DNA of 64,000 bases from Salvia splendens (Eukaryota > Streptophyta > Magnoliopsida > Lamiales > Lamiaceae): the NCBI RefSeq assembly GCF_004379255.2, contig NC_056038.1, positions 7,912,729-7,976,728 on the forward strand, written 5' to 3'. The notes below the pieces were generated by a model. The model saw nothing but the letters and a program-made list of their open reading frames with translations, made no database searches and was not told where the DNA came from. The position numbers and the translations under genes are program-made. Below, piece by piece: positions 11,616 to 21,248 of the stretch (its first letter is position 1; each line of letters starts with the position of its first letter).

Positions 11616-12227
11616 TGTTGGGATTTACGCACACAAGGCTTTCACACACTCAATAAGATCACACACACACTCACTGTTGTATGAGATCACACAATGCAGA
11701 AAACACACACACTCACACTTTGAGTATTGAAGATGATAATCTTGGAGAGAAAACTGGAAAACTCTTTATTGATTAAACTCTACTCTAAACTACATACACG
11801 GTGAGCTATTTAAAGCTCCATAATCACGTAGCAACTGCTACTAACTAACTACAAGAAGAATCAAAAAAGCAAGAAGAATAACCGCTACATCTCAGCTAAC
11901 TAACTGCTGCTCCAACGGCTAGTTCGGCTAGGTTGCTTCTACCTTCTCGGTTCAAGACCGAACTCCTTCTTCGGCTCAATACCGAACTCCTTCTCGGCTT
12001 ACAACCGAACTCTTCCTTCTCGGCTCATTCCAGCTCAACGCCGAGCTTCCTTACCGAGCTTCCATACCGAGCTTCCATACCGAGCTTCTTTACCGCTGAG
12101 CTTACCGACTTCTGCCTTCTTCTTCTTCTCGGCTAGTTCCAGGCTAGTTCCAGCTCGGTAAGCCGAGCTTACCGAACTCCTTTCTAGCCGAGCTTCTTCC
12201 AACTGAAATGAGCACTCCATTATTACA
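11616..12227 (-). repeat. 3' LTR of the young copia
   Basis: 612 bp, starting TGTTGGGATT on the plus strand and ending TATTACA. On the plus strand bases 12228-12240 read as the complement of a polypurine tract (CAGGTGGAGAAT). The last 27 gag-pol codons lie inside this LTR. Confidence 0.92.
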
Positions 12228-15200
12228 ATTCTCCACCTGAGGGCTCATCTCAGTTCTTGCACAAACATTGATCCATTTCTTGCAATGATCAAACTTGTCT
12301 CTACCTAGAGACTTTGTTAGCATGTCAGCCGGATTGTGCAAGGTGTTAATCTTAATCACCTTCACTCTCCCCTTTTCAATCTCATCTCTAATGAAATGCA
12401 ACTTTATGTCTATGTGCTTGCTCCTTTCATGAAAACCCGGATGTTTAGCCAAGCACATAGCTGAGCTGCTGTCACAATGAATCACCATTGTCTTTTGGTC
12501 AAAACCAAAGTCAGAAATCACTCCCTGAATCCAAAAACTCTCCTGTACAGCTGCAGTGAGAGCTATATACTCTGATTCTGTTGTTGAGAGAGCAACAACA
12601 CTTTGCAACCCTGACTTCCAGCTGATTACAGTTCCAAACATGGTGAAAAGATAACCTGTTTGGGACTTTCTGTTGTCCAGGTTTGCAGCATAGTCTGCAT
12701 CATAATAGCCCTGCACAACCTCCTCAGATTCACCTTCCCAGCCATTGAACACAATCCCCCAGTCCTTAGTTGACTTCATGTACCTCAATATCCACTTAAG
12801 AGCATTCCAATGCTCCTTCCCCGGGTCTGCCATGTATCTGCTAGTCACTGAGATAGCATGAGCCAAATCTGGTCTTGTACAAATCATAGTGTACATAACA
12901 CTTCCAACCACACTAGCATAAGGGATAGCCTCCATCTCACCAGCCTCTTGCTTAGTTTTAGGGGCTTGTTCCTTTGATAGCTTAAAACTCTGGGACAGAG
13001 GAGTTGATGCAGCTTTTGCATTTTCCATTTTGAATCTCTGCAAAACTTTCTCAATATAGTCAGCTTGCAGCATCCACAGCTTCTTGCAGCCTCTATCTCT
13101 CTGAATATGTATGCCTAGGATCTTCCTTGACTCTCCTAGATCCTTCATTTCAAAGCTTGACTTCAGATCTTGTTTAACTTTCTGAATTTCTGTCATAGAA
13201 GGCCCTGCAAGTAGCATATCATCCACATAGAGTAATAGGTAGGCAATGGGAGTCTTGCCTGCCTTCTTGATGTAGATGCAATCATCATATTCTGACTTGG
13301 AGAAGCCAATCTTCTTCATCTGTGCATCAAACTTCTTATTCCACTGTCTAGGACTTTGCTTAAGTCCATAAAGACTTTTCTGTAACAGGCACACCTTGCC
13401 TTCTTCTCCAATCTTCACATAGCCCTCTGGCTGTTCCATGAAGATAGTTTCCTCTAGATCTCCATTGAGGAAGGCTGTCTTCACATCAAGCTGTTGTAGC
13501 TCCCAGTCAAGCTGATTCACCACAGCCAATAGAATCCTAATCGAAGTGTGCTTCACAACAGGTGCAAACACTTCATTGAAATCGATTCCCTCCTGCTGTG
13601 TGAAGCCTCTAGCCACCAGCCTTGCCTTGAACCTGATTCTGTCTTTATCAGTGGTTTCTACCTTCTTTTTAAACAACCACTTGCAACTGATCAGCTTCCT
13701 CTCCTTTCCATCTGTATTCAGCTTGGATTTGTCCACCAAAATCCATGTTTTGTTCTTGAGTAAAGACTCTATTTCCTCATTCATGGCTTCAATCCATCTT
13801 TCTCTATCTTTACTCTGCATAGCTTCTTTATATGTGAGTGGATCTGCACCATCAATACCTTCAGCTGCACACAGAGCATAATACACAACATCAGAGAACT
13901 TTGTTGGTGGCCTTGTTTCTCTTCTAACTCTGTCCCTTGCAAGCTGATAGTCCCTGATAGAGTCTGATATAGACTCACCAGCCTGGTTGCCCTGAGTTGG
14001 AGCCTCTTCTTTATCTGAATCAGACTCACTCCCCGAGTCAATGACTCCACCTGCTCCTAGGCCAACCCCCACAGGCTCCACCTTGAAGAAATCACCCTCA
14101 TCTTCATTGGAGTCCGGCTTATCTTTCAGGAATGGCATCTGATCCTCCAAGAACACCACATCCCTACTCACCAAGACCTTCTGCTTACCGGGCTCAATAC
14201 ACCAGAGCCTATACCCCTTAACACCTCTCTGATACCCCAGCAAGATACATTTCAGAGCCCTAGCTTCAAGCTTACTTTGCCTAGCATGAGCATAGGCTGC
14301 ACACCCAAACACCTTGTATTTTGAGTAGTCACTGTGAGCTCCATACCACATGTAATCAGGAGTTTCAGATTTCAGGGCAGTAGATGGGCATTTATTGATG
14401 AGATAGGCTGCTGTATACACAGCCTCACCCCAGAATCTGCTGCTCAAACCAGACCCAAGAAGTAGGCACCTCACCCTCTCTAGGATTGTCCTATTCATCC
14501 TCTCCACAACACCATTTTGCTGAGGATTACCAGGAACAGTCCGGTGCCTCTTCATACCCTTCTCTTTACAAAACAGATCAAACTCAGCAGACAAGAACTC
14601 TAGGCCATTGTCTGTCCTTAAGCATTTAACACTTCTACCCTTCTCTAGCTCAACCTCCTTACACCATATCTTGAACTTTGTGAGTGTTTCAGATTTTTCT
14701 TTAAGAATATATACCCACAACTTCCTTGTATAGTCATCAATGATAGCTAGATAATACTTTCCTCCACCAATTGAACACACCGGTGAAGGCCCCCAAAGAT
14801 CACTATGTATGTAGTCTAAAGGGGCTGTAGAAGAGTGAATACCTGTAGGATAGGGTGCCTTCTTAGCCTTTCCAAGTATACATTGCTCACAGGGGTCCAT
14901 CTTGTTGAAATCTCCAGAGATCAGACCCTTCTTGATGAGTTCTTTCAAGCTTCCTTCGGCTGGGTGGCCCAATCTCTTGTGCCATAGCATTATGGAATCA
15001 TCTGACACTGCATTGCTTTCTCCATCAACAGCCCTAGCCTTCAGATAATAGAGAATATGCTCTCTGTCAGCCTCCATCATCACTGCATCTCCAGATTTCA
15101 CAAACAATTTTCCTTGACTCATCAATATGGTGAACCCTTTCTGTTCCAGCATTCCCAATGAGATGAGGTTCCTCTTTACTTCTGGAATATACCTCACCCC

Positions 15201-16241
15201 AGTTAGGATCTTTATAGAGCCATCTTGTAGGCTTAGCTTTACCTTCCCTATTCCTTTGATCTGACAAATGTGGTTATTACCAAGAACAACCGTACCCGAT
15301 GCTTCTTGAAGATCATGAAACCAGCTTCTATTGGGGCACATATGGAAGCTGCACCCCGAATCCATAATCCACCTATGACTGACCCCACTATCACTGATAT
15401 TCATGAGTTGAGCCGGGGGATCAGCACTCTCCACACAATCAGATTGATTGTGTCCCTCTGAGGCCATCTTTCTCTTCCATGCATGACAATCTTTCTTCAA
15501 ATGTCCAGGTTTCTTGCACCAATAGCAAGCTCTGGTTTCCTTCTGAGCATCTGAACTTGAGGGTTTAGGGCCCTCAAACTTCTTCTTGAAGTTCTGCTTC
15601 TTGAACTTCTTCACATTCAAGGCCTCTGCAGCTTGAACATTGGAGCTTGCAGAGCCTCTGTTGGCTGTCTTCTGGAGTTCTTTGGCCATCAAGGCTGAAT
15701 AGACTTCTGCATAGGTGATAGGTTTATCTCTTCCATAGATAATTGCATCACTTAGCTGGTCATACGAGCTAGGTAAGGCATTCAATGTGAGAATGGCCTT
15801 ATCCTCATCTGAGATCTTGACATCAACAGATCCCAGGTCATCAATGATCTTGTTGAACTCCTCTAGCTGCTCAATGATGGACCTATCTCCAGAAAAACTA
15901 TAGGCATACAGCCTCTTCTTGAGATACAGCCGGTTAGCCAAGGATTTGGCCAAGTAAACTTCATCTAACTTGTCCAAGATCTCCACCGCAGTCTTGGCTT
16001 CTTGAACTTCCCTCAAGACCTTATCTCCAAGGCACAGAATCACTGCAGAATGTGCCTTGAGCTGCATCTCCTCCATCTTTGCCTGAGCTTTTTCATCAAG
16101 CACTGGAGCCTTTCCTTTCTCATCTGGTTTTGCAAGAACTGCCGCCAAGCCTTGTTGAATTAAAACCGCCTTCATCTTCATCTTCCACAGGCCATAATCA
16201 TTCTTGCCTGTGAACTTCTCTGCATCAAGCCTTGCTGCCAT
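12144..16241 (-). CDS. copia gag-pol polyprotein (intact, 1,365 aa)
   Basis: One uninterrupted frame encodes the polyprotein needed for particle formation, reverse transcription and integration. In order: UBN2-type gag (MAARLDAEKFTG start), CCHC zinc knuckle CYWCKKPGHLKKDC near residue 238, protease motif WIMDSGCSF near 292, GAG-pre-integrase LWHKRLGHP near 417, integrase with D near 476 (HSDLWGPS), D near 543 (RTDNG) and E near 579, reverse transcriptase with [11 protein letters not shown] near 918 and YVDD near 1008, and RNase H with YYDADYAANLDN near 1180 and TESEYIAL near 1222. The start is 64 bp from the LTR, which fits the short leader. The final 27 residues are LTR-encoded. No stop or frameshift was seen. 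Confidence 0.95.
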   Translation of the reverse strand: MAARLDAEKFTGKNDYGLWKMKMKAVLIQQGLAAVLAKPDEKGKAPVLDEKAQAKMEEMQLKAHSAVILCLGDKVLREVQEAKTAVEILDKLDEVYLAKSLANRLYLKKRLYAYSFSGDRSIIEQLEEFNKIIDDLGSVDVKISDEDKAILTLNALPSSYDQLSDAIIYGRDKPITYAEVYSALMAKELQKTANRGSASSNVQAAEALNVKKFKKQNFKKKFEGPKPSSSDAQKETRACYWCKKPGHLKKDCHAWKRKMASEGHNQSDCVESADPPAQLMNISDSGVSHRWIMDSGCSFHMCPNRSWFHDLQEASGTVVLGNNHICQIKGIGKVKLSLQDGSIKILTGVRYIPEVKRNLISLGMLEQKGFTILMSQGKLFVKSGDAVMMEADREHILYYLKARAVDGESNAVSDDSIMLWHKRLGHPAEGSLKELIKKGLISGDFNKMDPCEQCILGKAKKAPYPTGIHSSTAPLDYIHSDLWGPSPVCSIGGGKYYLAIIDDYTRKLWVYILKEKSETLTKFKIWCKEVELEKGRSVKCLRTDNGLEFLSAEFDLFCKEKGMKRHRTVPGNPQQNGVVERMNRTILERVRCLLLGSGLSSRFWGEAVYTAAYLINKCPSTALKSETPDYMWYGAHSDYSKYKVFGCAAYAHARQSKLEARALKCILLGYQRGVKGYRLWCIEPGKQKVLVSRDVVFLEDQMPFLKDKPDSNEDEGDFFKVEPVGVGLGAGGVIDSGSESDSDKEEAPTQGNQAGESISDSIRDYQLARDRVRRETRPPTKFSDVVYYALCAAEGIDGADPLTYKEAMQSKDRERWIEAMNEEIESLLKNKTWILVDKSKLNTDGKERKLISCKWLFKKKVETTDKDRIRFKARLVARGFTQQEGIDFNEVFAPVVKHTSIRILLAVVNQLDWELQQLDVKTAFLNGDLEETIFMEQPEGYVKIGEEGKVCLLQKSLYGLKQSPRQWNKKFDAQMKKIGFSKSEYDDCIYIKKAGKTPIAYLLLYVDDMLLAGPSMTEIQKVKQDLKSSFEMKDLGESRKILGIHIQRDRGCKKLWMLQADYIEKVLQRFKMENAKAASTPLSQSFKLSKEQAPKTKQEAGEMEAIPYASVVGSVMYTMICTRPDLAHAISVTSRYMADPGKEHWNALKWILRYMKSTKDWGIVFNGWEGESEEVVQGYYDADYAANLDNRKSQTGYLFTMFGTVISWKSGLQSVVALSTTESEYIALTAAVQESFWIQGVISDFGFDQKTMVIHCDSSSAMCLAKHPGFHERSKHIDIKLHFIRDEIEKGRVKVIKINTLHNPADMLTKSLGRDKFDHCKKWINVCARTEMSPQVENCNNGVLISVGRSSARKEFGKLGLPSWN

Positions 16242-16287
16242 CTCTGAAACCGTTTGATCCTCTGCAAATCAGCTTCAATATCCCTTT

Positions 16288-16303
16288 CCCACAGACGGCG
16301 CCA
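16288..16303 (-). other. Primer-binding site of the young copia
   Basis: Read on the minus strand, two bases after the 5' LTR, the sequence is TGGCGCCGTCTGTGGG. TGGCGCC is complementary to a tRNA 3' end GGCGCCA. Most plant copia elements instead use TGGTATCAGAGC (initiator tRNA-Met). The same site follows the LTR at 40684. Confidence 0.75.
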
Positions 16304-16305
16304 CT

Positions 16306-16917
16306 TGTTGGGATTTACGCACACAAGGCTTTCACACACTCAATAAGATCACACACACACTCACTGTTGTATGAGATCACACAATGCAGAAAACACACAC
16401 ACTCACACTTTGAGTATTGAAGATGATAATCTTGGAGAGAAAACTGGAAAACTCTTTATTGATTAAACTCTACTCTAAACTACATACACGGTGAGCTATT
16501 TAAAGCTCCATAATCACGTAGCAACTGCTACTAACTAACTACAAGAAGAATCAAAAAAGCAAGAAGAATAACCGCTACATCTCAGCTAACTAACTGCTGC
16601 TCCAACGGCTAGTTCGGCTAGGTTGCTTCTACCTTCTCGGTTCAAGACCGAACTCCTTCTTCGGCTCAATACCGAACTCCTTCTCGGCTTACAACCGAAC
16701 TCTTCCTTCTCGGCTCATTCCAGCTCAACGCCGAGCTTCCTTACCGAGCTTCCATACCGAGCTTCCATACCGAGCTTCTTTACCGCTGAGCTTACCGACT
16801 TCTGCCTTCTTCTTCTTCTCGGCTAGTTCCAGGCTAGTTCCAGCTCGGTAAGCCGAGCTTACCGAACTCCTTTCTAGCCGAGCTTCTTCCAACTGAAATG
16901 AGCACTCCATTATTACA
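16306..16917 (-). repeat. 5' LTR of the young copia
   Basis: 612 bp, apparently identical to 11616-12227. On the minus strand U3 is rich in short CCGAG/TTCGG motifs (about 16620-16880). A TATA-like TTTAAATAGC lies at 16495-16504 on the minus strand. Confidence 0.92.
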
Positions 16918-16930
16918 TCCCCTACCACAG

Positions 16931-17332
16931 ATGACCGCCGCCGCCCCAGCTGATCTCCATCACGATCCATCTAGAAGCTCACTGCCTGTTGTCGTTGCTA
17001 TCCCGCCTCCACCAGCCACAATATCTCTGTCGTGCGACTCCAATTTCGGGTATGGCTCGATGGAATTAATTGTCGTTGATAATGATGAAGAGGAAAAAAA
17101 TGTTATTCATTCTAGTGTTGATGTTAGTGGACCAATTTATGGTAGTAAAGATGGCATAGATGATCCATGTAATGTTGTTTTTACTTGCCGAGAAGCTATA
17201 CATGTGGTGGAGCATAACAGGTTGGATATTACAATGTTGAGCAACAAGATTGATTCTTTTTTGTTGAAAGAGGACGAAGATGGTTCCATTGAGGATATGA
17301 AGAAGGTAATTGCCTGTGTATACGCGGTTTAG
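16931..17332 (+). CDS. Orphan ORF in the non-autonomous LTR element
   Basis: A 133-residue open frame between the nested copia and the 3' part of the element. It is alanine/proline-rich at the start and then acidic (VVDNDEEEKN, KEDEDGS). I recognise no domain and no gag zinc knuckle. It could be a remnant of a gag-like or host-derived sequence carried by the element, or chance. Downstream, 17333-17812 is internal sequence without a credible frame. Confidence 0.3.
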   Translation: MTAAAPADLHHDPSRSSLPVVVAIPPPPATISLSCDSNFGYGSMELIVVDNDEEEKNVIHSSVDVSGPIYGSKDGIDDPCNVVFTCREAIHVVEHNRLDITMLSNKIDSFLLKEDEDGSIEDMKKVIACVYAV

Positions 17333-17812
17333 CATGTTGGTAATGTTACAAGTATTAATCATCGATCAACTTTCCTCGACGCTGATGCACGGTTGATTCC
17401 TCCGTGCAATGACGTGCAATGTTTGGGCATGCATGGATGCGTTGACAAGCTCCCTAGTCACACGCACTATCTTTGGGCGAGGCATAAATCCAGTCAGCTA
17501 ATGGATGACTTCTCAAATCTCGGCGGTACAAGAAGCATGAGAATAATATTGAAGACGGCAAGAGTACTTGTATCCCTTCTTACAAATGTTGCTCACCAAC
17601 GAATTCATGGAGGATGTTCTCATGAGGGGAATGCATGAGAGAAGTATTTTGTTGATATTTTGCTTGATGTGCCGGGAAATGAGAGAGTTCGTGGGCGTAT
17701 GTATACATTTGATCCAGGTGGGGATACCTCGCCAAAGCTTTTGTTCGCCACACTCTTCGTTTTGTCGTGGTTTCCACCTTGAGGACAAGGTGAATTTTAA
17801 CCGTGGGGGAGT

Positions 17813-18149
17813 TGATACGAGTATATCTACAAGATATTCTCATATCTCTATTATTTTATATATTATTGATTTAGCATATATTTCCTATTTCTTGATCACT
17901 AAGTTAGGTTATTAGGGAGTACTATAAATAGGAGCATTTGTTATCTTTTGAATCATTCATTGAAGAAATACAATTTATCTTTTTTATTCGTCTTTTACTT
18001 TTAGTTATTTACTTTCACTGCAAATTCATCTCGTCAAACCCTAATTGGCCGAGAAATCTAGGCTGCTCAACGGGGAGACCCCGCGAACGAACCTAACCCT
18101 TCTCCGGCGACTTCGCGCTGCCGGAACTGATACGAGTACCCTCGTATCA
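17813..18149 (+). repeat. 3' LTR of the non-autonomous element
   Basis: A 337-bp LTR starting TGATACGAG and ending CTCGTATCA. A TATA-type motif (CTATAAATAG) occurs near 17923. Its last 22 bp can fold on themselves because TGATACGAG recurs just before the terminal CTCGTATCA. Confidence 0.8.
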
Positions 18150-18678
18150 CGTCACGCGATTGGTTACTGCGGGACGGGTTGCGGGACGTGCTGGGGACGG
18201 GCTGGTGACGGGACGAGACGCTGCAACGCGTCCCGTCCCGGTTCCGTCACTGCGGAACGAAACACGGGCCCACCGCGTAACGCGTTGCGGGTGGCCTAAC
18301 CATCTCATTTAAGTGATTAGATAACTGGTACAGCCAAGCTAATAATTAAATTAAATTATTTTATTAATCATGTCTCATCAGTATATAACCCAAAATTGAT
18401 CACAGGCCATTAATTGAATATATATTTATAAAATTCGTGTATCTTTAAAAATTCATATTTTAAAGAAATATACAGAGTAATTAATAAAATTAATAATATC
18501 GTGGCCCAAGACACAATAATAACGAAAAATCATAGTAATATACGACTACATGCATGAAGTTGTAGGAAAACCTTTTTTTTAAACATGACTATCTTCTGGC
18601 AAAAATCAGTCACACACACGGTACATTACTCCTAATTAAGCTGAGATCATGACACAACATTACCATTTTAAATTATAA

Positions 18679-19473
18679 GAGCATGCGCAGCGGTGGCGTC
18701 CGTCGCCACCGCCGTCCGCGCCGTTGGCACGGACGCCATCCACCGCCGCTGGCACGGCGCTGCTCGATGTATCGAGCACGTCCGTGCCAGCGGACGCACA
18801 CGTGGCGGCATGGGATTGGGCAACGGCGCGGCCGTTGCATTCAATTTTTTTTAAAAAAAAATCGGTATTTAATTATAAATAATGCTAAAAAATAAAAAAA
18901 ATATTTTCCAAATCCCAAAAATATGACCGTTTTTTTCCTGTTTTTTTGCTGATTTTTTTTATTTTTTTTATTTTTTTTCTCAAAATCATCTATAAATACA
19001 CACATTCATCACTCATTTATCACATCAATTCATCTCTCATTCATCTCTCATTCATAATTCTTATACAAACTATCAACACACAATGCGCGATACTCGAATC
19101 CACAATCAACTACAAGAAGACCTAATCAACCACATGTGGGCGAAATTCGGCAACGAGTAGTGGTTTTTTTAATTTTTAGGATTTTAATTATGTAATTTTT
19201 AATTTTTAGGATTTTAATTATGTAATTTTTCATTTTTAGGATTTTAATTATGTAATGTTTAATTTTATTTGTCATTTGTAATATTTATTGTGGTTTTTAA
19301 ATGAATTTTAATATTATGGAAATGTTATTGTTTAATTGAATTTTAAATTAATTGTGCTCGTCCTTGCGGAAGAGCACAGTTGTGGGTGTTGTGCTCTTGC
19401 CAGAGAGCAGGCATGAATAGTACCGCCCGGGCCCACAACCGTGCCGCTGGCAAGAGCACGGTTGTGGATGCTC
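18679..19473 (+). mobile_element. PIF/Harbinger deletion derivative (795 bp)
   Basis: The termini GAGCATGCGCAGCGG and (inward from the right) GAGCATCCACAACCG are flanked by TAA at 18676-18678 and 19474-19476. The left third is GC-rich; a TATA box (TCTATAAATACAC, about 18990) and CT-rich leader follow. At 19083 a short frame resembles the transposase C-terminus. Downstream, a unit containing TTTTTAGGATTTTAATTATG is repeated three times (about 19172-19250). Confidence 0.8.
19083..19160 (+). pseudogene. Remnant of Harbinger transposase C-terminus (25 codons)
   Basis: ATG at 19083 to TAG at 19158 encodes MRDTRIHNQLQEDLINHMW plus six more residues. The pattern R-D-x-x-x-H-x-x-L-Q-x-D-L-I-x-H-x-W is how plant PIF/Harbinger transposases end. 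The body of the transposase is deleted between the promoter-like region and this tail. Confidence 0.6.
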
Positions 19474-19476
19474 TAA

Positions 19477-20047
19477 TAGCTGATTATACATATACTTCCA
19501 GCTATGACTATCAATATAAAATCTATTTGTACACATATATATAATTCAACGAATTCAACTGCGAAATTATTTATTAGGCGAATTTGTGTCATATAATTGA
19601 TAATTTGATAATGTGCTCACTATTTTTTTTTCTCTTATATTTATTTACTTTGTGCAACCATTATTTGATTATAATAGAGCATAAATTTTGATCAAATCGA
19701 CATTTCACACATAATCACATATTAAGTATGATTTCCTTTTTCATTTAGAAAACGTTAGCAACGTTATACATTAATTTCATTTATATCAATAGTTGTTTCT
19801 TGGAAGACCTAGATAACCGTTGACACAATTTTAAAATTTCGATACTTTATCTTCCACGGAAAATACGTGTATATTAATTATTTTTATATATATTAAAGCA
19901 AATTATAACAGCATACAGAGGCTTTGATGACGAAGAATGTGGGCCGGAAAAGCAAAGAAATATTGATGCCGATTCTTGTGGGCCGTGCAAGCGAAGAAAA
20001 ACCCACAATTTACCTGTAATTGTCGCCTTCTAATTTCTCCTTAATCA
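19477..20047. other. Intergenic upstream of the aquaporin, no gene seen
   Basis: AT-rich sequence with no supportable frame. It would have included distal promoter sequence of the PIP2 gene at 20522. Confidence 0.4.
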
Positions 20048-20049
20048 TA

Positions 20050-20305
20050 CCCCCTCCCTGTCCCCCAAAGATTGTCTCACTTTGACCGGACGCAGATTTT
20101 AAGAAATGTAATGAAAAGTGAATTGAAAAAGTTAATGGAATATTAGTCCTACTTTTATTATATTAGTTTTATAATAAAATGTGAGTAGAAATGAGTTAGT
20201 GGAATATGGAGTCCACTATAAAAAATGTTAAAAAGTGAAATGTGACAAACTATTTGGCACGGATGAAAATGGAAGAATGAGACAATCTTTGTGGGATGGG
20301 TGGAG
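20050..20305. mobile_element. Stowaway-like MITE in the aquaporin promoter region
   Basis: The left end (CCTCCCTGTCCCCCAAAGAT, then TGTCTCACTTTG) is inverted relative to the right end (GAGACAATCTTTGTGGGATG, then GGTGGAG), with TA flanks. The right end plus about 20 bp of flank is duplicated at 20321-20365. The element ends about 215 bp upstream of the PIP2 start codon. Confidence 0.6.
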
Positions 20306-21248
20306 TATTTAATTACTCAAATGAGACAATATTTGTGGGATGGATGGAATATTTAATTACTCAAATAATTTCTCGAGGAAAGCTAATTAATCAAATTATA
20401 AATTACTTATAAAACTATCCCTCCATAAATACTCACTTCACACCACCACCTTCTCCATCTTCATTCTCATTTTCATTTTCATTTTCATTTTTCTCACACA
20501 CACACTCAACAGTCAACAGCCATGACCAAGAACGTTGAACACGCGGCGCCGGAGTTCTCCGCCAAGGACTGCCACGATCCGCCGCCGGCGCCGCTCGTCG
20601 ACTTCAACGAGCTCACCAAATGGTCCTTCTACAGAGCGGTGATCGCCGAGTTCATCGCCACACTCCTCTTCCTCTACGTCACCATTCTCACCGTTATCTG
20701 CTCAGACCGACACCCTGGCCAGCGGCGACCAATGCAGCGGCGTCGGGATCCTCGGAATCGCCTGGGCGTTCGGCGGCATGATCTTCATCCTCGTCTACTG
20801 CACCGCCGGCATCTCCGGTAAGTCCAATTGCAAAATTAAAACCTCGAATCGACTCATCGGATTTGCAATTGACGCAATTGGCGGATTGTATTTGTAGGAG
20901 GGCACATTAATCCGGCGGTGACGTTGGGGCTGTTTTTGGCGCGGAAGGTGTCGCTGGTTAGGGCGGTTATGTACATGGTGGCGCAGAGTTTGGGGGCGAT
21001 CTGCGGCGTAGGGTTGGTGAAGGCCTTCCAGAAATCCTACTTCAACAGATACGGCGGCGGCGCAAACCAGCTCGCCGAAGGCTACAACACGGGCGTCGGC
21101 TTAAGCGCTGAGATTATCGGCACCTTCGTTTTGGTCTACACTGTTTTCTCAGCCACTGATCCCAAGAGAAGTGCACGAGACTCCCATGTTCCCGTAAGCA
21201 TACAATAATTTGCCATGCACTCACACCACTCTACAAAAGAGATACTAA

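Larger units (their letters stand above)
11616..16917 (-). mobile_element. Full-length young Ty1/copia element
   Basis: It is flanked by TCCCC at 11611-11615 and 16918-16922. Both LTRs are 612 bp and I could find no difference between them by eye. The primer site, gag-pol and polypurine tract are all intact, so the copy looks recent and possibly competent. It lies inside the non-autonomous LTR element at 11174-18149. Its gag-pol is clearly related to that of the element at 40107-45458, and the two share a primer site. Confidence 0.95.
11174..18149 (+). mobile_element. Non-autonomous LTR retrotransposon, hosting a nested copia
   Basis: The termini are perfect 9-bp inverted repeats, TGATACGAG at 11174 and CTCGTATCA ending at 18149, flanked by the 5-bp duplication CGTCA (11169-11173 and 18150-18154). 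Without the nested copia element (11616-16917 plus one 5-bp duplication) it is only about 1.67 kb: two LTRs and about 0.95 kb of internal sequence. A polypurine tract (ACCGTGGGGGAGT) abuts the 3' LTR, giving plus orientation, and GAGGACAAGG just upstream is a common plant LTR-element motif. No gag, RT or integrase is present, so mobilisation must have been in trans. The superfamily cannot be decided. Confidence 0.85.
10153..18296 (-). mobile_element. PIF/Harbinger element, left end lost, split by nested LTR elements
   Basis: The right terminus at 18296 reads (inward) GGCCACCCGCAACGCG and is followed by TAA, the 3-bp target typical of PIF/Harbinger. The transposase pseudogene lies at 10153-10841 on the minus strand, with its upstream region continuing to 11173 and resuming at 18155 after the LTR insertion. 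The upstream part shares a distinctive GC-rich stretch (CTCACTCGCGGG, GAGTGGGCGTCACGC, CGCCACGTCGCCTCG) with the Harbinger derivative at 31609-31878, so both belong to one family. No left terminal repeat was found; the element stops just after the truncated transposase. Confidence 0.75.
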
